Shown piece after piece: positions 1 to 10,831 of a stretch of DNA of 64,000 nt. The notes below the pieces were generated by a model. The model did not search any database and had not been told where the DNA came from. It saw nothing but the letters and a program-made list of their open reading frames with translations. Numbering within the stretch: the stretch's first letter is position 1; the number at the start of each line of letters is the position of its first letter. Both the position numbers and the translations under genes were made by a program. Origin of the DNA: Calonectria ilicicola (Eukaryota > Ascomycota > Sordariomycetes > Hypocreales > Nectriaceae); NCBI GenBank assembly GCA_020809705.1, contig CP085829.1:620001-684000 (forward strand), written 5' to 3'.

Positions 1-1
1 C

Positions 2-1492
2 ATTGTCAATACGGGTCTGTTCTATCTATTTGCCGAGCTTCCGGAGAGCTACTACGATCAGGTTGGAATCACGGCGTCTGATATCGACGCGCATACTCGC
101 CTTCTCACAACAAATATTGAAGCAGCTATCCAGTCCATCAGACTATGCCAAGACCCAACAGTGGAGGCATGCCAAGCGTTGGCAGCTTTGGTAAGTTTAA
201 TGACTCCCATTGAGTACGGTACTAACTAGAAAGACAACTTTTTGTAACAAGTCTGGACGCAGCGCAATAGCTTGGACGCTTATATCAGCAGCTGCAAGAA
301 TGTGCATTGACCTTGGATTACATCGCCTCCCAAATGACTCAAAGTCTGCAGATGCATTCAGAAAGCGAAAAGTATTCTGGCACATCTATGTCTGGGACCA
401 AGGCATGGCTTTTACTCTGGGCCGAACTCCGACAATCCATCAGTATGACATCAGTACTGAACGACCATCCTTGGAAGGCATACCAGCTATTCCGGAATAG
501 TAAGAGGTTCTTATTTTTTCTATAGGCACTGTCTGACTGGCCATAGTCTTATTTATGCTGGGATCTTCGAATATGCGGCTATCGCTGGCGAGATGCATCT
601 CCAACTATTTTCTGCCGTGGCACAACGCGAGTCACACCGAACTCGAACCGAGAATGCCAAATCCTTTGCCTTGCGACTCACTCAAATCAATGATGACATA
701 AAACAGGTGCGAAAAAGTAGCCATTTGATGAAAGGAGTTATTCGGTCTAATACTTGCAGTTGATTGGACATGACTCACATATCAACGACATGTTTGAGAG
801 CATAAATATGCTAATGGACATCGTCATGCACTGCTTGATTACAATAGCATACCGAGTAATTCCATGCGATGGGTCCCACTCGAACCCTCTAAAGTGCAAC
901 GATGACTGTGTTGCAGCCGCACGCCAAGCCCTTAGTACTATTGTGCGAGCTTATGATACCTTTGGCAAGTTGAGACCATCTGGATGGACAAAGTTTCTCA
1001 ACATGTAGGTGCTCTTATGTGGGAATGACTAAGCCGGTCTAACGGTTTTTCAGACTCTTTTCCCTCGTTCCATTCGCGTGCTTTGTCGTGTTGGCAGGCA
1101 ACACCGTGGCATCGAAATCCTGCGAGGATCTGGAACTCATGTCCGCTGTGCTTTCAGCAATCAAGCCCATCGCTAGCGTATCGGTATCGTGCAAAAAGCT
1201 GGTTGATGTTTGCGGCATCTTTCATCAGCTCGCTAGCGTTTCCGTTGCACGAGAGACAGTCCTCTTAACACACACGACGCCTCCAACCTTAGAAACCAAT
1301 GCAGTTTGTGGTGACCGGATTGAAGAGGGCATTCTCGGGCAAATGTCTGACCCGATGGGACTTCCGTCTGAGCACATCATGGCTCCACAAGATTGGGATA
1401 CAGTCATGAATGAATTCGATCTAGGAATCGATGCAAGCGCTATGGCTTCATTCATCGAACCGTATATGCCCTTTGACGGGAGATTGTCGTAA
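2..1492 (+). CDS. Fungal-specific transcription factor, C-terminal part (5' end outside window)
   Basis: Five exons can be joined in phase: 2-190, 234-499 (or from 252), 547-706, 760-1004 and 1054-1492. The translation carries the fungal-trans middle homology region that follows a Zn2Cys6 domain in many fungal regulators: the block SGRSAIAWTLISAAARMCID ends in LGLHR, and the block RKRKVFWHIYVWDQ ends in the typical LGRTP. The DNA-binding N-terminus lies off the left edge, so the target cannot be read. Introns are 43-61 bp with clear GT and AG ends and an ACTAAC branch point at 221. The next gene, an FAD oxidase on the same strand 684 bp downstream, is a plausible target, but that is inference. 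Family assignment is good; exact acceptor of the first intron is uncertain. Confidence 0.85.
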
Positions 1493-2176
1493 TAGGGCTA
1501 AATAGGTTTAAGCAGAATGTCTGTCTCATTTCGTCCGTTGAGGGGTCATCCAGAAAGGACATTGAGATTAGTCTAGATAGTGAGATAGAAGAAAATTGAG
1601 ATCCCAAAGTGATTTTGACGAAGAAAAGATCTGAACTTTCTTGGCAGAAAGGACATTCTCAACTGGGCGAATGCTTCGGGCCCGAGGCCCCGGCGGATGC
1701 ACAGTGCTCCATCCAAGCAGCCCCGCTGTGGTGATGATCATCTCCAATATCCAATGGTTGATTGGCTTGGCTCTAGAGTCATCCACTACCTAAAATTGCC
1801 AAACCGTCATCGCGTAATCAGATTCCAGAAATGATCAGCGATGCGACCTATTCCAGGGGAAATCGAGGCCAATTACTCGAGGGGGCGCAAATTGTGACAT
1901 GTGTCAGCTTGGCTTGCAAGTGGCCTGTAGCACATTTTCCAGCTTCCCCATTTCCGCTGCACAACGAGTCTTACTTTCATCCATGTCAGCCTAATGGACT
2001 GGGTTCGCCTTTCGGGTCCTCGGCCATCAACAATAGCCCAGCGGATTTGAACCCTTTGAATGATGAAAGATAAAACATGGCTCATGGATGCAGTTTCCTC
2101 TCAATGTCGCAAACAACAATATCACTGTCAAGACATATTCAAACTCTTATATCATCAACTGTTTGCTATTTTCACA
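1493..2176. other. Intergenic, no gene seen
   Basis: This stretch holds the 3' side of the regulator and the promoter of the FAD oxidase. Short open frames on both strands lack recognisable domains. A B-box-like string near 2041 on the minus strand does not fold into a tRNA. Confidence 0.6.
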
Positions 2177-3828
2177 ATGATTTCACATATATCAGGCCTC
2201 AGTTTCCTTGTTGGATTGGTCACTGCATTGCACATTTCTGCAGTCGCATCGTATTCCAGCAACGGAACCCTAGGGGCTTCTCAGAAAGGCTCTCCTCCTG
2301 TGAGTAATTCATACAAGTTGAAAAAAATGTTCACTCATCATTTCAGTGTGATGCATTAGTGGCTGCAGGTTTGCGCGACCGTGTGCTATTTCCGACAGAT
2401 GAAAATTACGAGGCTCAAGTGGAGAGTTGGTGGGCCAAAAATGCTCGTCTTCATCCATGGTGCATCGTTTTGCCACAAAATTCCAAAGAGGTTTCTCTTT
2501 CACTGGCTACTTTAACAGATGCTGGCAAAGGGGCTGGTGACTGGCACATCGCATTGCGGAGCGGTGGTCACAGTGTGTCGGGCAACAACATTGAAAATGG
2601 TGTTACCATTGATCTGAGCATGATGAATTCATCTCACTATGACGAGACCACCAATACGGCGAGATTGGAACCTGGTGGTCGCTGGGAGAATGTTTATGCT
2701 AGCCTTCAGGATCAAGGCGTCACTGTCGCAGGTGGTCGCGATGGGGGTGTTGGTGTTGGGGGATTTCTCCTCGGAGGTGGCAATTCTTTTTTCTCTGGTG
2801 AGATTGGCTTTGGCTGTGATTCTGTTGTTAATCACGAGATGGTACTTGCAAACGGCACCATTATCAATGCCAACAAAACCAGTAACCCGGGTTTATGGAA
2901 AGCTCTCAAGGGAGGAAGTGGCAATTTCGGTATCGTAACCCGTGTAGACATGCAAGCGATTCCCACAAGGAACCTATACCGCGAGATCAGGACTTTGTCG
3001 GGAAGCTACTCTGATAAAGTTATCGACACCGTGGTGGACTTTGCCAACCACAACAAATCGATTGGCGAAAATGCTTTGGTTGCCTATTTGACACACGACA
3101 CATCTATAAGCAACTCTACGGTCGTTAATACTCTTTACGTCAACACGCTGGGAAACAAGAATGCAGAAACAAGTTTCAGCGATCTCAGGAAGCTACCAGC
3201 AATCTACAACGCGATTTATACTCAGACCATGGCGGAAGCGGCAGCTGACTCCAAAGTAGCCGCGGGATTAAGGTATATTCGACCAAAGCAAAGATTAATT
3301 AACGCAATTGCTAATTTATTATCCAGGAGTGCCGAGTCAACCCTCACATTTAGGAACGATCCTGCCATCCTCCGCTATGCCGCCGGGCTCCACAAGGAGT
3401 ACGTTGAGTCGCTCAAGCAAACCCTTGGTGCAGAGAATTTCACAACCATGTTCTTTTACCAACCGATTCCTTCGTATTTTGGCCAGATTGGGAAGGAGAA
3501 AGGCGGAAACATGCTTGGAATCGATGATTTGAAGGACAATGCCGTACTCTGGACGGGCGGAGTGACCGTCACTGAGGATGAAATGGCCCTTTCCATCGCG
3601 CGATCGCGCCTGATGACGTTGACAACGAAGATCAAGGAGTTTTCCAGGTCCATAGGTGGGGAGGTAGATTTTATCTACCTCAATTATGCTGACCCCAGCC
3701 AGGACCCTCTCGGAAGTTACGGCACTGATCAAGTTGAGCATATGCGTAAAATGGCTGTTAAATTTGATCCCACTGGCTTCTTCCAGAGTCGTGTCCCAGG
3801 AGGGTTCAAGATTGACAGGGTAGATTAA
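2177..3828 (+). CDS. Secreted FAD-linked oxidase (berberine-bridge-enzyme-like)
   Basis: The start at 2177 opens a hydrophobic signal peptide (MISHISGLSFLVGLVTALHI); exon 1 runs to 2299, a 47 bp intron to 2346, then the main exon. The PCMH-type FAD-binding domain is clear: RSGGHSVSGNN contains the histidine that normally bonds covalently to the flavin, and LGGGNSFFSGEIGFGCD follows. The second flavin link (Cys in the GxC motif of bicovalent enzymes) is absent, the motif reading GRDGGVGVGG. The C-terminal berberine-bridge segment ends with NYADPSQDPLGSYG. A 54 bp stretch at 3273-3326 has perfect GT/AG ends and a CTAAT branch, is a multiple of three and has no stop; family alignment suggests it is an intron, giving AAGLRSAESTLTF. 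Such enzymes oxidise alcohols, sugars or pathway intermediates outside the cell or in vesicles; the substrate is unknown. Confidence 0.9.
3273..3326 (+). other. Probable in-frame 54 bp intron of the FAD oxidase
   Basis: The segment begins GTATAT, contains GCTAAT about 15 bases before CCAG, and has a length divisible by three with no stop. An ORF finder therefore reads through it. Its translation is basic and unlike the surrounding domain. Confidence 0.65.
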
Positions 3829-3908
3829 ATGGTTGCGTCAGGTCTAATTTGACACGTATTTATAGACATGTTATCCTGCATCGGAATTCACCATAAGCGG
3901 CAATTCGC

Positions 3909-4628
3909 TTAGAGCTGTATCAATAGAGCGGCAAAGCATGAAAATAACAAAGCTCCAGTGAAAACACTACCACTACCCTTAAGTGCACCTGAGTCTTTTG
4001 TGCTTGTGGCCTTGCTTGGGCTTGTGTTGTCTGCTGTATTATCATCCGCAGTACTTGTGGCCTGCGAGCTATACCCACACTTGGTTCCTTGTGTTTCCAC
4101 GCCCTTGGTTCTGTATTCATCTGGAATAATCGCGGCACCGTGACAGTTACAGACATAAGATTGAGTGTCTGAGGTTGGATAATCTTGCTCTTTATTGTCG
4201 CAAAAGTATACAGACGTGTCGTCGCCGGCGGTATCAGTGCAATTAGTACCCGTCGAATCGCAGTTGAATTTGTAGCAGTAATCATCCAATAAGCCCGTAT
4301 TAGAATTCCCCTCCGCAAAGCCATTATATAGAGTGACGAAGCTGCACTTTGAATATAATGTTGTCAAGTCGTAGCACCTGGAGTCGCAGTTGGCATCAGG
4401 AGGCACGGCAATCTTTTTGCCACCACACGAACAGAAATAGCTGTAAGCATCCGTATCAATCCACCCGACATCATGGAGTTGCGAGTCGCATGTCGCATCA
4501 AATGAATATCCTTTATATTTAATTGTGCAATCAGTGTACACACTGTCGCACTCGACGGTCGGGTGAATGCTTGATAGCACGTTCCAGTTAAGGTCAGTGA
4601 AAAAGACGTCGCAAGTGGTTTCTGGCAT
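3909..4628 (-). CDS. Cysteine-rich GPI-type cell-surface protein
   Basis: From the ATG at 4628 the frame gives 239 residues with about 16 cysteines in a repeated CDS/CNC style (for example YFCSCGG, NCDSRCYD, YVCNCHGA), then a Ser/Thr-rich stalk (TSTADDNTADNTSPSKATST) and a hydrophobic tail ending LFSCFAALLIQL. That tail with the preceding small residues is a GPI-attachment signal, so the protein should sit in the plasma membrane or wall. A GPI protein needs an N-terminal signal peptide, but none follows this ATG. A good signal peptide lies just upstream in another frame (4670-4741), and no canonical splice joins the two in phase. The gene may therefore carry a frameshift, or its 5' exon is not where I expect. 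Function unknown. Confidence 0.7.
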   Translation of the reverse strand: MPETTCDVFFTDLNWNVLSSIHPTVECDSVYTDCTIKYKGYSFDATCDSQLHDVGWIDTDAYSYFCSCGGKKIAVPPDANCDSRCYDLTTLYSKCSFVTLYNGFAEGNSNTGLLDDYCYKFNCDSTGTNCTDTAGDDTSVYFCDNKEQDYPTSDTQSYVCNCHGAAIIPDEYRTKGVETQGTKCGYSSQATSTADDNTADNTSPSKATSTKDSGALKGSGSVFTGALLFSCFAALLIQL

Positions 4629-4669
4629 TTTGAGGGAGGGGTAACGACAATTAGGCAACAGAATATTAG

Positions 4670-4741
4670 TCAATCAGAAAAGCATATGACAGGCAAAAAC
4701 AAAGCAGAAAGGACCGGAAATCCAAGACGCTTTATATGCAT
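4670..4741 (-). other. Signal-peptide-coding frame just upstream of the Cys-rich surface protein
   Basis: ATG at 4741 opens a 23-residue frame MHIKRLGFPVLSALFLPVIC(FSD) and then a stop. It has the charged start, hydrophobic core and small-residue end of a secretory signal. The downstream Cys-rich frame is open up to 4673 but shifted by two bases. The first bases also resemble a TATA box (TGCATATAAAGC), so an untranslated role is the alternative. Confidence 0.4.
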
Positions 4742-5730
4742 TGGTAAGGTTCTGTTCTGGCAGTGGGGAAAAGCCGGATTTGTACACGTTTGCATCCATT
4801 TGTTCCAGATTTTGCGTTAGTGCCAACTGAAAAACTGGTAGTGGTAAGTTCAACGTCCATCACCACGCCTTGTGCAATCTCGAGCTTGTCTCATTCAATG
4901 TTTTAGGTTAAAAGTCCCCGACCCACGCAGAACAGTGGTGAAAGCGCAAGGTCATATGATATTTCCATCAAGTGAAAACGACCAAACCTTGATCGCTCGA
5001 CTAGAGCTTTGAGCTTGATTGTGAAACACAGTATCAAGATAGAGGTCTCACCATGCTCGATAATATAGGTTTATTTATTATAGATTAAAATCATCATTTC
5101 AATCTTCTTTTATTTTGCAAGTGTTGGGTTATGGCAGAACTGTCGGGAAATGCGCGATTTGTTGATTAGTTTTAGTTAATATAGTATGTACTCCCACGTG
5201 AAGTATTTATCTATGCACTTAATTAGGTCATAAATGGCCATAAGCCCCTTTGAGGTATGCCGAGTTTGATTGAATTCATTGAATTGGTCACAAAAATGTC
5301 GTTGTCTTGATGTTCCTAGCTACGGAGATCATGAAAGCACAGCCCCCCACTATCTTACGAATCATATGCGCTCTCCAATCCTAAACAACACATTTGCGGC
5401 TATAATTACGATCACTATCCTCACTGCTCGAGTATCTAGATGTAGATCATTTGGAATCAGCATTTGAGTTTACATATATGGCATAGTCCACGATCGGCAA
5501 TCTTACACATATGCTGATCCTTCATGAACCGCCTAATTAATCAAGGAAATCTTCTTCTCATCTTAGTACCTATTAATGTGGAACGAGGTCGCTTAGAACT
5601 GGAAATCGGTGTGCAGGAAGATTAATTGTCTATCTAGCAGATGTTCGGATCATAATTCTCCAAGGATTCCTAATTACAAGCCGTACATGACCCTCCGAAT
5701 AACCACCTAATTTCTGGTGATCGCTCAAAC
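4742..5730. other. Intergenic, no gene seen
   Basis: AT-rich sequence between the 5' end of the surface-protein gene and the 3' end of the small secreted gene. No conserved frame, repeat or RNA was recognised. Confidence 0.6.
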
Positions 5731-6084
5731 CTAACAGGCGCGGACTCTGTGCTCCAGTCTATTGTTGATGCAGCACTGGTTCATCTCTTCAGCGACAGCT
5801 TTGTCGTGCACTGTGTCTAACCGGCATCCGCTTTTTTGTCCCGCAAAGGCTGCTGTCGGGTCTGACCATCGACCAGAGAGATCTTTGTTGCAAACGTCCT
5901 TGCAAACATCGACTGGTGACCCTGAGCCATGTGTAGTGCAACGATGCCATTCACACTCGGCCATGACAGATTCTAGAGATGACCACGTCAGTTTCGATTA
6001 CCCCATTTGATGAGGCATGCAAATTGCAAAGTCCAACTCACGGCCGAAGAGTGCAAGAGCGAAGGCAATAATTGTGAACTTCAT
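5731..6084 (-). CDS. Small secreted cysteine-rich protein, 94 residues, 8 cysteines
   Basis: Two exons: 6042-6084 codes the signal peptide MKFTIIAFALALFG, and 5731-5972 the rest, joined in phase 1 over a 69 bp intron (GTGAGT...CTAG). Signal cleavage is likely near residue 17-19. The mature part of about 76 residues has eight cysteines in the spacing C-x4-C-x11-C-x3-C-x21-C-x16-CC-x11-C, which allows four disulfides, and ends in the last cysteine. Size, signal peptide and cysteine content match fungal effector-like or antimicrobial small secreted proteins. I do not recognise the family; the CC pair recalls hydrophobins, but the spacing and low hydrophobicity do not fit. Its role is unknown. 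Confidence 0.8.
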
Positions 6085-6198
6085 GGTGATTTTCTTTTGA
6101 GTTGAATAGTGTAGGCTGCGTCGAATGTCTTGTTGGTGAGGTTGCTGGATGGTGAATGTGAGTGAATTGATGAGCCAAAAACGAAGTCGAATTTAAGC

Positions 6199-6209
6199 AG
6201 TATATATAT
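6199..6209 (-). promoter_or_regulatory. TATA-like element of the small secreted protein gene
   Basis: An alternating TATATATA run lies about 115 bp upstream of the ATG at 6084, the common spacing for TATA-type fungal promoters with short leaders. Confidence 0.4.
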
Positions 6210-7235
6210 GATTATGATGTGTGACTTGCTCCTTCGGACTTATCCCACTCAACTCTGGTTTATTTCATCGATGATCCCAGCCATGTTCGACCTTTCGGAC
6301 CGATGCCCAACCCCAGGTGGCGTTCTGGGTCAGCCAGCCGTTTTCACCGCCTCCCTTCGTTGGCTTTTACGAGAATATTCTGTCTCTGACGCGGAAATAG
6401 TCCGAGATCATTTGTTATTGGTTAAAAATCTAGATATTCAGACCGCCGATCTATTGACTGACTCAATTGGCGTCTTATTGATGTTCATATTATTGCATCA
6501 GAAAAGGTTTAGTTGACGGTAAAAGCGCGGACCTGAGTAGTGGCTGTCATCTCGGTTGGAGTAGCCAAAATACTAATGCAAGCCCGGCTCGGCTACGTGA
6601 ATGTCACCGCGTATAGCCATATTATCCGATTACAAGGAATAATTGACCTGAGACATACCATGCTACTACCTACGTCGTAAGGAGCATTAGGAATCCCGGC
6701 TATTTTTTATGTAATTTTATGTAGCATAAGTTAGGCAAGTGTGGATAGTAGAAAGCGACTGCTCTCTGGTATTTGATCAGTGGAAATAATTGGGTAAGTG
6801 GATAAAGTCAACCAAGACTAATGGTCCAGCGCAGCACCAGCATGCTGGTCTGACTCAGTGCCCTTGAAAATGCCAACATCGGGCTTTAGACAACTCCCAA
6901 CATTGTGACCGCGGATCGCGCCTAAACATCCCTGCCCAATGTGTTCGCGCTTGGCCGCACCTGATCCGATGATAAAACTGACCGCTTTAAGCTATTATGC
7001 ATTTTATCGTTGGTTACAACATCCTCCCAAGAAATCACCATTATCTATTCACTTCAACGCTAATACTAGTCGAGATATCGGGCTACGTGAGAACATCTTC
7101 CCAAATCAACATGATTGAGTGGAAAAGTCGGGCTATTTACAAATTCCAAGTAGGAATGAACGTGAAGTCCAAGTCATCACGGCTCGCTTATCAAGTGTCA
7201 TACAAAAGAAAGACAGAAAGCAACCCGATTTTCCA
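6210..7235. other. Intergenic, no supported gene
   Basis: A 102-codon plus-strand frame (6208-6516) has no recognisable domain and overlaps the promoter of the secreted gene; I do not call it. The remainder has many stops in all frames. Confidence 0.55.
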
Positions 7236-8033
7236 TCATTCTATATTTGTTTCATTGGTGGTGTGTATTGAGAACCCCTTCGCAGAAGCTTCTTCCAGTC
7301 CTGGTTTTAGAGTCAGGCTTGGCAACTCATAATCTCCACCGTTCTGGCGACGATAGGCAATGGGCTTCGTGATGGAGAGGGTTCGGAGTCTTTGACGAAG
7401 CTCTTCGGCAGATGCTCCAAAGTTTACATCATCCAATCGATCAGCTTGATAAACAACAAATGAGGGCAAGACTTCGAGGCCGATATAGTAGAGCATTCCG
7501 TGAGTGATAGGGAAGAGAATATCATCGATTGGCCCACAGATCCCTCGGGCCGAGAAGTGCTCCCTCCAACTTCCAACGGTCACCATCAACATGGCGCGTT
7601 TCCCAACCAGCGCTCCTTCTCCATATCGGTCGCCCCAGTGTTTGTCATTGTATTCTCCGATGCCATATCCAAAGCCTAGAGAATAGACTCTATCAAACCA
7701 GCCTTTCAAAATGGCAGGCATGGTATACCACCACAGTGGAAATTGAAAGATGACCATGTCTGCCCATAGAAGATTTTCTTGTTCATGCTTCACGTCCTGC
7801 GTGAGTGCATTCGACATTGTTGCCTCTGCTGATGCTAGTGGCACTTTGAAACGGTCATCAGTTGCGAGCTGCGGAAAGTCTGCACGATCAACTTGGCATT
7901 TCCACCCCATGGCATATAGATCGGAAACCTGGACCTCGTGCCCCTGGGCTTCCAATTCATCAACCATGACTCGAAGAAGAGAGCCATTTAAAGATTGACG
8001 TTCAGGATGAGCAAAAACAATAAAAACCTTCAT
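7236..8033 (-). CDS. NAD(P)H dehydrogenase (quinone), flavodoxin-like fold
   Basis: Single-exon frame of 265 residues starting at the ATG at 8033. It belongs to the Flavodoxin_2/NQO1-type family: the N-terminus MKVFIVFAHPERQSLNGSLL is the FMN/FAD phosphate-binding strand-loop with the typical AHPE-x-SLN signature, WADMVIFQFPLWWYTMPAIL is the second conserved block contacting the isoalloxazine ring, and GWFDRVYSLGFGYG follows. Such enzymes reduce quinones by two electrons in the cytosol and protect against redox-cycling compounds. Length is normal for the fungal members. The gene stands alone between long intergenic regions, so no pathway can be inferred. Confidence 0.92.
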   Translation of the reverse strand: MKVFIVFAHPERQSLNGSLLRVMVDELEAQGHEVQVSDLYAMGWKCQVDRADFPQLATDDRFKVPLASAEATMSNALTQDVKHEQENLLWADMVIFQFPLWWYTMPAILKGWFDRVYSLGFGYGIGEYNDKHWGDRYGEGALVGKRAMLMVTVGSWREHFSARGICGPIDDILFPITHGMLYYIGLEVLPSFVVYQADRLDDVNFGASAEELRQRLRTLSITKPIAYRRQNGGDYELPSLTLKPGLEEASAKGFSIHTTNETNIE

Positions 8034-9331
8034 ATCGTAGACAAAGGCCTAAAGATTATGTTTATTCAAAAATAAACAGACTGCCTCAGCGAATTAGAGT
8101 AGATATTTATGATGAAAAGGCTGCCGTGGTCTGACAGACAGTGGGGTGATAGATGAAATCATGACGCGTGTGTCATTTCCACCAGCGTTGTCAAATTAGC
8201 CTATCGGAGACTTATTCTAGATTAGACATTCGGGGGTTGGCCTGACCAAAAAGCTGACTATGGGTAACGTTGGTCACGTTTGGATTTTAGGCAGCGGTGG
8301 TTTAACAAGGCCCTAGATTAAACCATACGTTCCACAATGTTTGCATCGTTCTTGGCCAAATCTCCCGCTGCCTCCCAGTTGATGCCGCTATTTGGAAACC
8401 TGCGGATAACCACGGCTCTTGATCACCCAAAATATCACGATTCGATGAATCGCATTATCATGTATCAATTCTTGTAGCTATTTGTCCGGAATGTAGAACA
8501 AGGAGTGGGGGGATTTCGATAAAAAGATCATAGCCAGCTGTTTTATCTGCAAAAAAGCTGACTTTAAATTTTTGCAGAATTGAACCGTTCAGTCTGGGAG
8601 AAATTATTGCTCTAAATATTTCCAATACAAGGTTAAGGCCATGAGTAGCGTAACACAATAAACAAATCTAAGTGAGGCGATACGCGGCAATGCCTAATAA
8701 ATATTGAAAAATTTCCTAATTTCATAAAATGGCTTTTAGTTTTTATAAAACTTTTACAGTATTTAGTTGCTTCATAGGAGGCACATATTCATTCAAAACT
8801 CCTGCCCCAACCGAATTACCCTATAGCTCTCACACCAACCACACGGCCGAAGTGTAGAGAAAAATATAAAAAGGTGCAACAAGTCTGTATTTAGAACTCA
8901 TTCAAAAGCATTTGGTCAACTGGTTGTGGCGACGCCATTATGTGAAAATGGTGATTGGCAGCTACTCGACGAGCGAAGGGATTATGAATCGCTTTGTCGA
9001 GTTGGGCACCCCAGGCGGCCCAGCCCGCTCGCTAATGGAAGATTCTGCAAGATATGGAATTTATCTGTAGTTTTCTGTATTGCTTCTAGATGATCCGAAA
9101 ATGGTAGTACCCTAATACACTTTTGGTTTCAATTCTGTAACCAGATTCATTTGAGGCTTATTTTTACTCTTATTTTTAGGTTCAGCGTGCCGACTTCCGT
9201 TGGCCATCTTGGCACTGGAAGTGGCGTAGCGCACTCCCATGCACAGCTGGAAATGCAAGGGGACGAGAATCCACAGGCTGGCTGACTGGGGCTGCACGTA
9301 CGTAAAGCTCTGGGTGGGCTCACAACAGCCA
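8034..9331. other. Intergenic, no supported gene
   Basis: A TATA-like ATATAAAAAG near 8865 precedes a 40-codon ATG frame at 8948-9070 with no known domain; it is too weak to call. AT-rich runs lie at 8690-8760. The right end is the promoter of the Cys-rich peptide gene. Confidence 0.5.
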
Positions 9332-9339
9332 ATATAAAG
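9332..9339 (+). promoter_or_regulatory. TATA box of the Cys-rich peptide gene
   Basis: ATATAAAG preceded by CCA lies about 125 bp before the ATG at 9461. Confidence 0.5.
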
Positions 9340-9460
9340 ACGCGGTTGGCATCCATCTTGTTGCATCTTGTCGCATTTTAAATTCCCTGAAGAGTTCGCT
9401 ACACAACTACTCGCAGTTACAAACAATCAATCCCATTCTTCTAGCCAATACATCGTTAAA

Positions 9461-9798
9461 ATGCCGGAAGTTGTCCCACCTCAGCAACAGCAGGCCATGG
9501 AGGCCAGTGTTCCCACAGCTGTCGTTGTTGACCAGCAACCTGTACGCGTTTTTGCCTTGCTCACCTCAAAATCCTCATATTGCTAACACATCTTCAACAG
9601 CCCGCACAACCTCAGATGGACGTCATGACAATGCGCGGTGGCTGCATTCCTGGCCCCGAAGACTGCTGCGATTGCTGCTGCGATTTTGGTTGTGATTGCT
9701 GCGTTTGCTGCTGTTGCTGCTGTGGTAGTTCCGATGACCGCCGTGATCACCATCAGCATGGTCCTGGCGGTCCTGGTGGTCCTCCTCCCAGATACTAG
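9461..9798 (+). CDS. Cysteine-rich CYSTM-like small protein, 93 residues
   Basis: Two exons, 9461-9541 and 9601-9798, join in phase 0 over a 59 bp intron with a GCTAAC branch point. The product has a Pro/Gln-rich head (MPEVVPPQQQQAMEASVPTA), then 15 cysteines within about 28 residues including a run of six (VCCCCCCGSS), then an Asp/Arg/His patch (DDRRDHHQH) and a PGGPGGPPPRY tail. Architecture (polar Pro/Gln head plus a Cys-dense hydrophobic end) resembles the CYSTM stress proteins that attach to membranes, but the cysteine density is higher than usual and a His-rich patch follows, so metal binding is equally possible. No signal peptide is seen. The same codons TGC/TGT/GAT repeat, so repeat expansion may have built the Cys block. 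Confidence 0.8.
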
Positions 9799-10831
9799 AC
9801 CATCTTCTTTTTGGCGGCACACACTGAGCCTAAATGCTAAATGAAAGAAGCCCTCACTTTCCCTCGAAATCGATGGTAATGAGTAAAAAGAGCGATGAAT
9901 GGAAGACTGTTATGTGGTTATTGGTGCTTTTAGGATTTATTTAGAAGGGCGCTGGTGTACGGCGAGAGAGTAGGATGATTATTGTACTTGATCCTTTTCA
10001 TGACCCATTTCCATCACATTTGGCAGATGCCATTTTTCAACACCAGCAGCGATTATCACCGAACCTTATTCCGTTCATTGCTGGATGTTATTTGACCGAC
10101 GGTGCATTCTATCCTACTCTTGAACTGCTCTGGTAGCTGTTCATCCGGACATGTCCGTGGGCGAATTGGGTAATGAAGCAAGGATGCCAAGGGCTGGGTT
10201 TGATGACGCGTCAATACGGGCGGGCGTCGGGAGTGCCGCACCTTGTCTTGGCGCTCTGAAGAAAACGCGGCCCAGCCTGCGCGTGCGTCGGCGCGTTTTG
10301 CGACGAGCGGCCCATCTCTGCCTTGCTCACAACATCACGACCGCGGCGTATTCAATTGAGCTCTTGCATCAACAGAGTAGAATCTGTCGGGTTTCCAATT
10401 CCTTGATCGAAACCAGATCGCATGCCCAAGGCATCGATGTCACCCTTGCCAGGGTATTAAGATTAAACTCAGCAAGCAAGGGTGCATGTACGCGGTTATG
10501 GGCATTAAAAGTGGCCCGTGTTTTCAGCCCTGTGTTCCTAAAACAGAGCCAGGGGAGATCAGAACCTTGGCACTCCTCGCCTTGGAAATGTAGCGACTTT
10601 GTAATATTACTCATATTCGGAAGGATAGAAATTGCAGGCTTTCTAGCTCACTGATTCCGGTTTTCATAAATCGAAGTTAGTAAAAATAATTTAATCTGTA
10701 TTACAAGATAAAAAAAAACCCTATCTCAATATTAGTACTACTTGCAACCGATCACACTGAACAGTTCTCTGAATTGAAGGTTCCAGACGACTCTTAGCAT
10801 GCGCCCAGGCCCTTTCATCCTTATATCTGAT
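9799..10831. other. Intergenic, no supported gene
   Basis: A 167-codon frame at 10151-10654 (+) has no family I know and biased composition. The GC-rich part (about 10240-10320) and AT-rich part (10670-10740) look unconstrained. Confidence 0.5.

Noticed and set aside
2030..2110. B-box-like GGTTCAAATCC on the minus strand
   Set aside because: Flanking bases do not form a T-arm stem and no A box or acceptor stem is found at tRNA distance.
6208..6516. 102-codon plus-strand frame
   Set aside because: No domain, and it overlaps the promoter of the small secreted gene on the other strand.
10151..10654. 167-codon plus-strand open frame starting with ATG
   Set aside because: No recognisable domain, biased Arg/Ala/Ser composition from GC-rich DNA, no promoter or intron signals.
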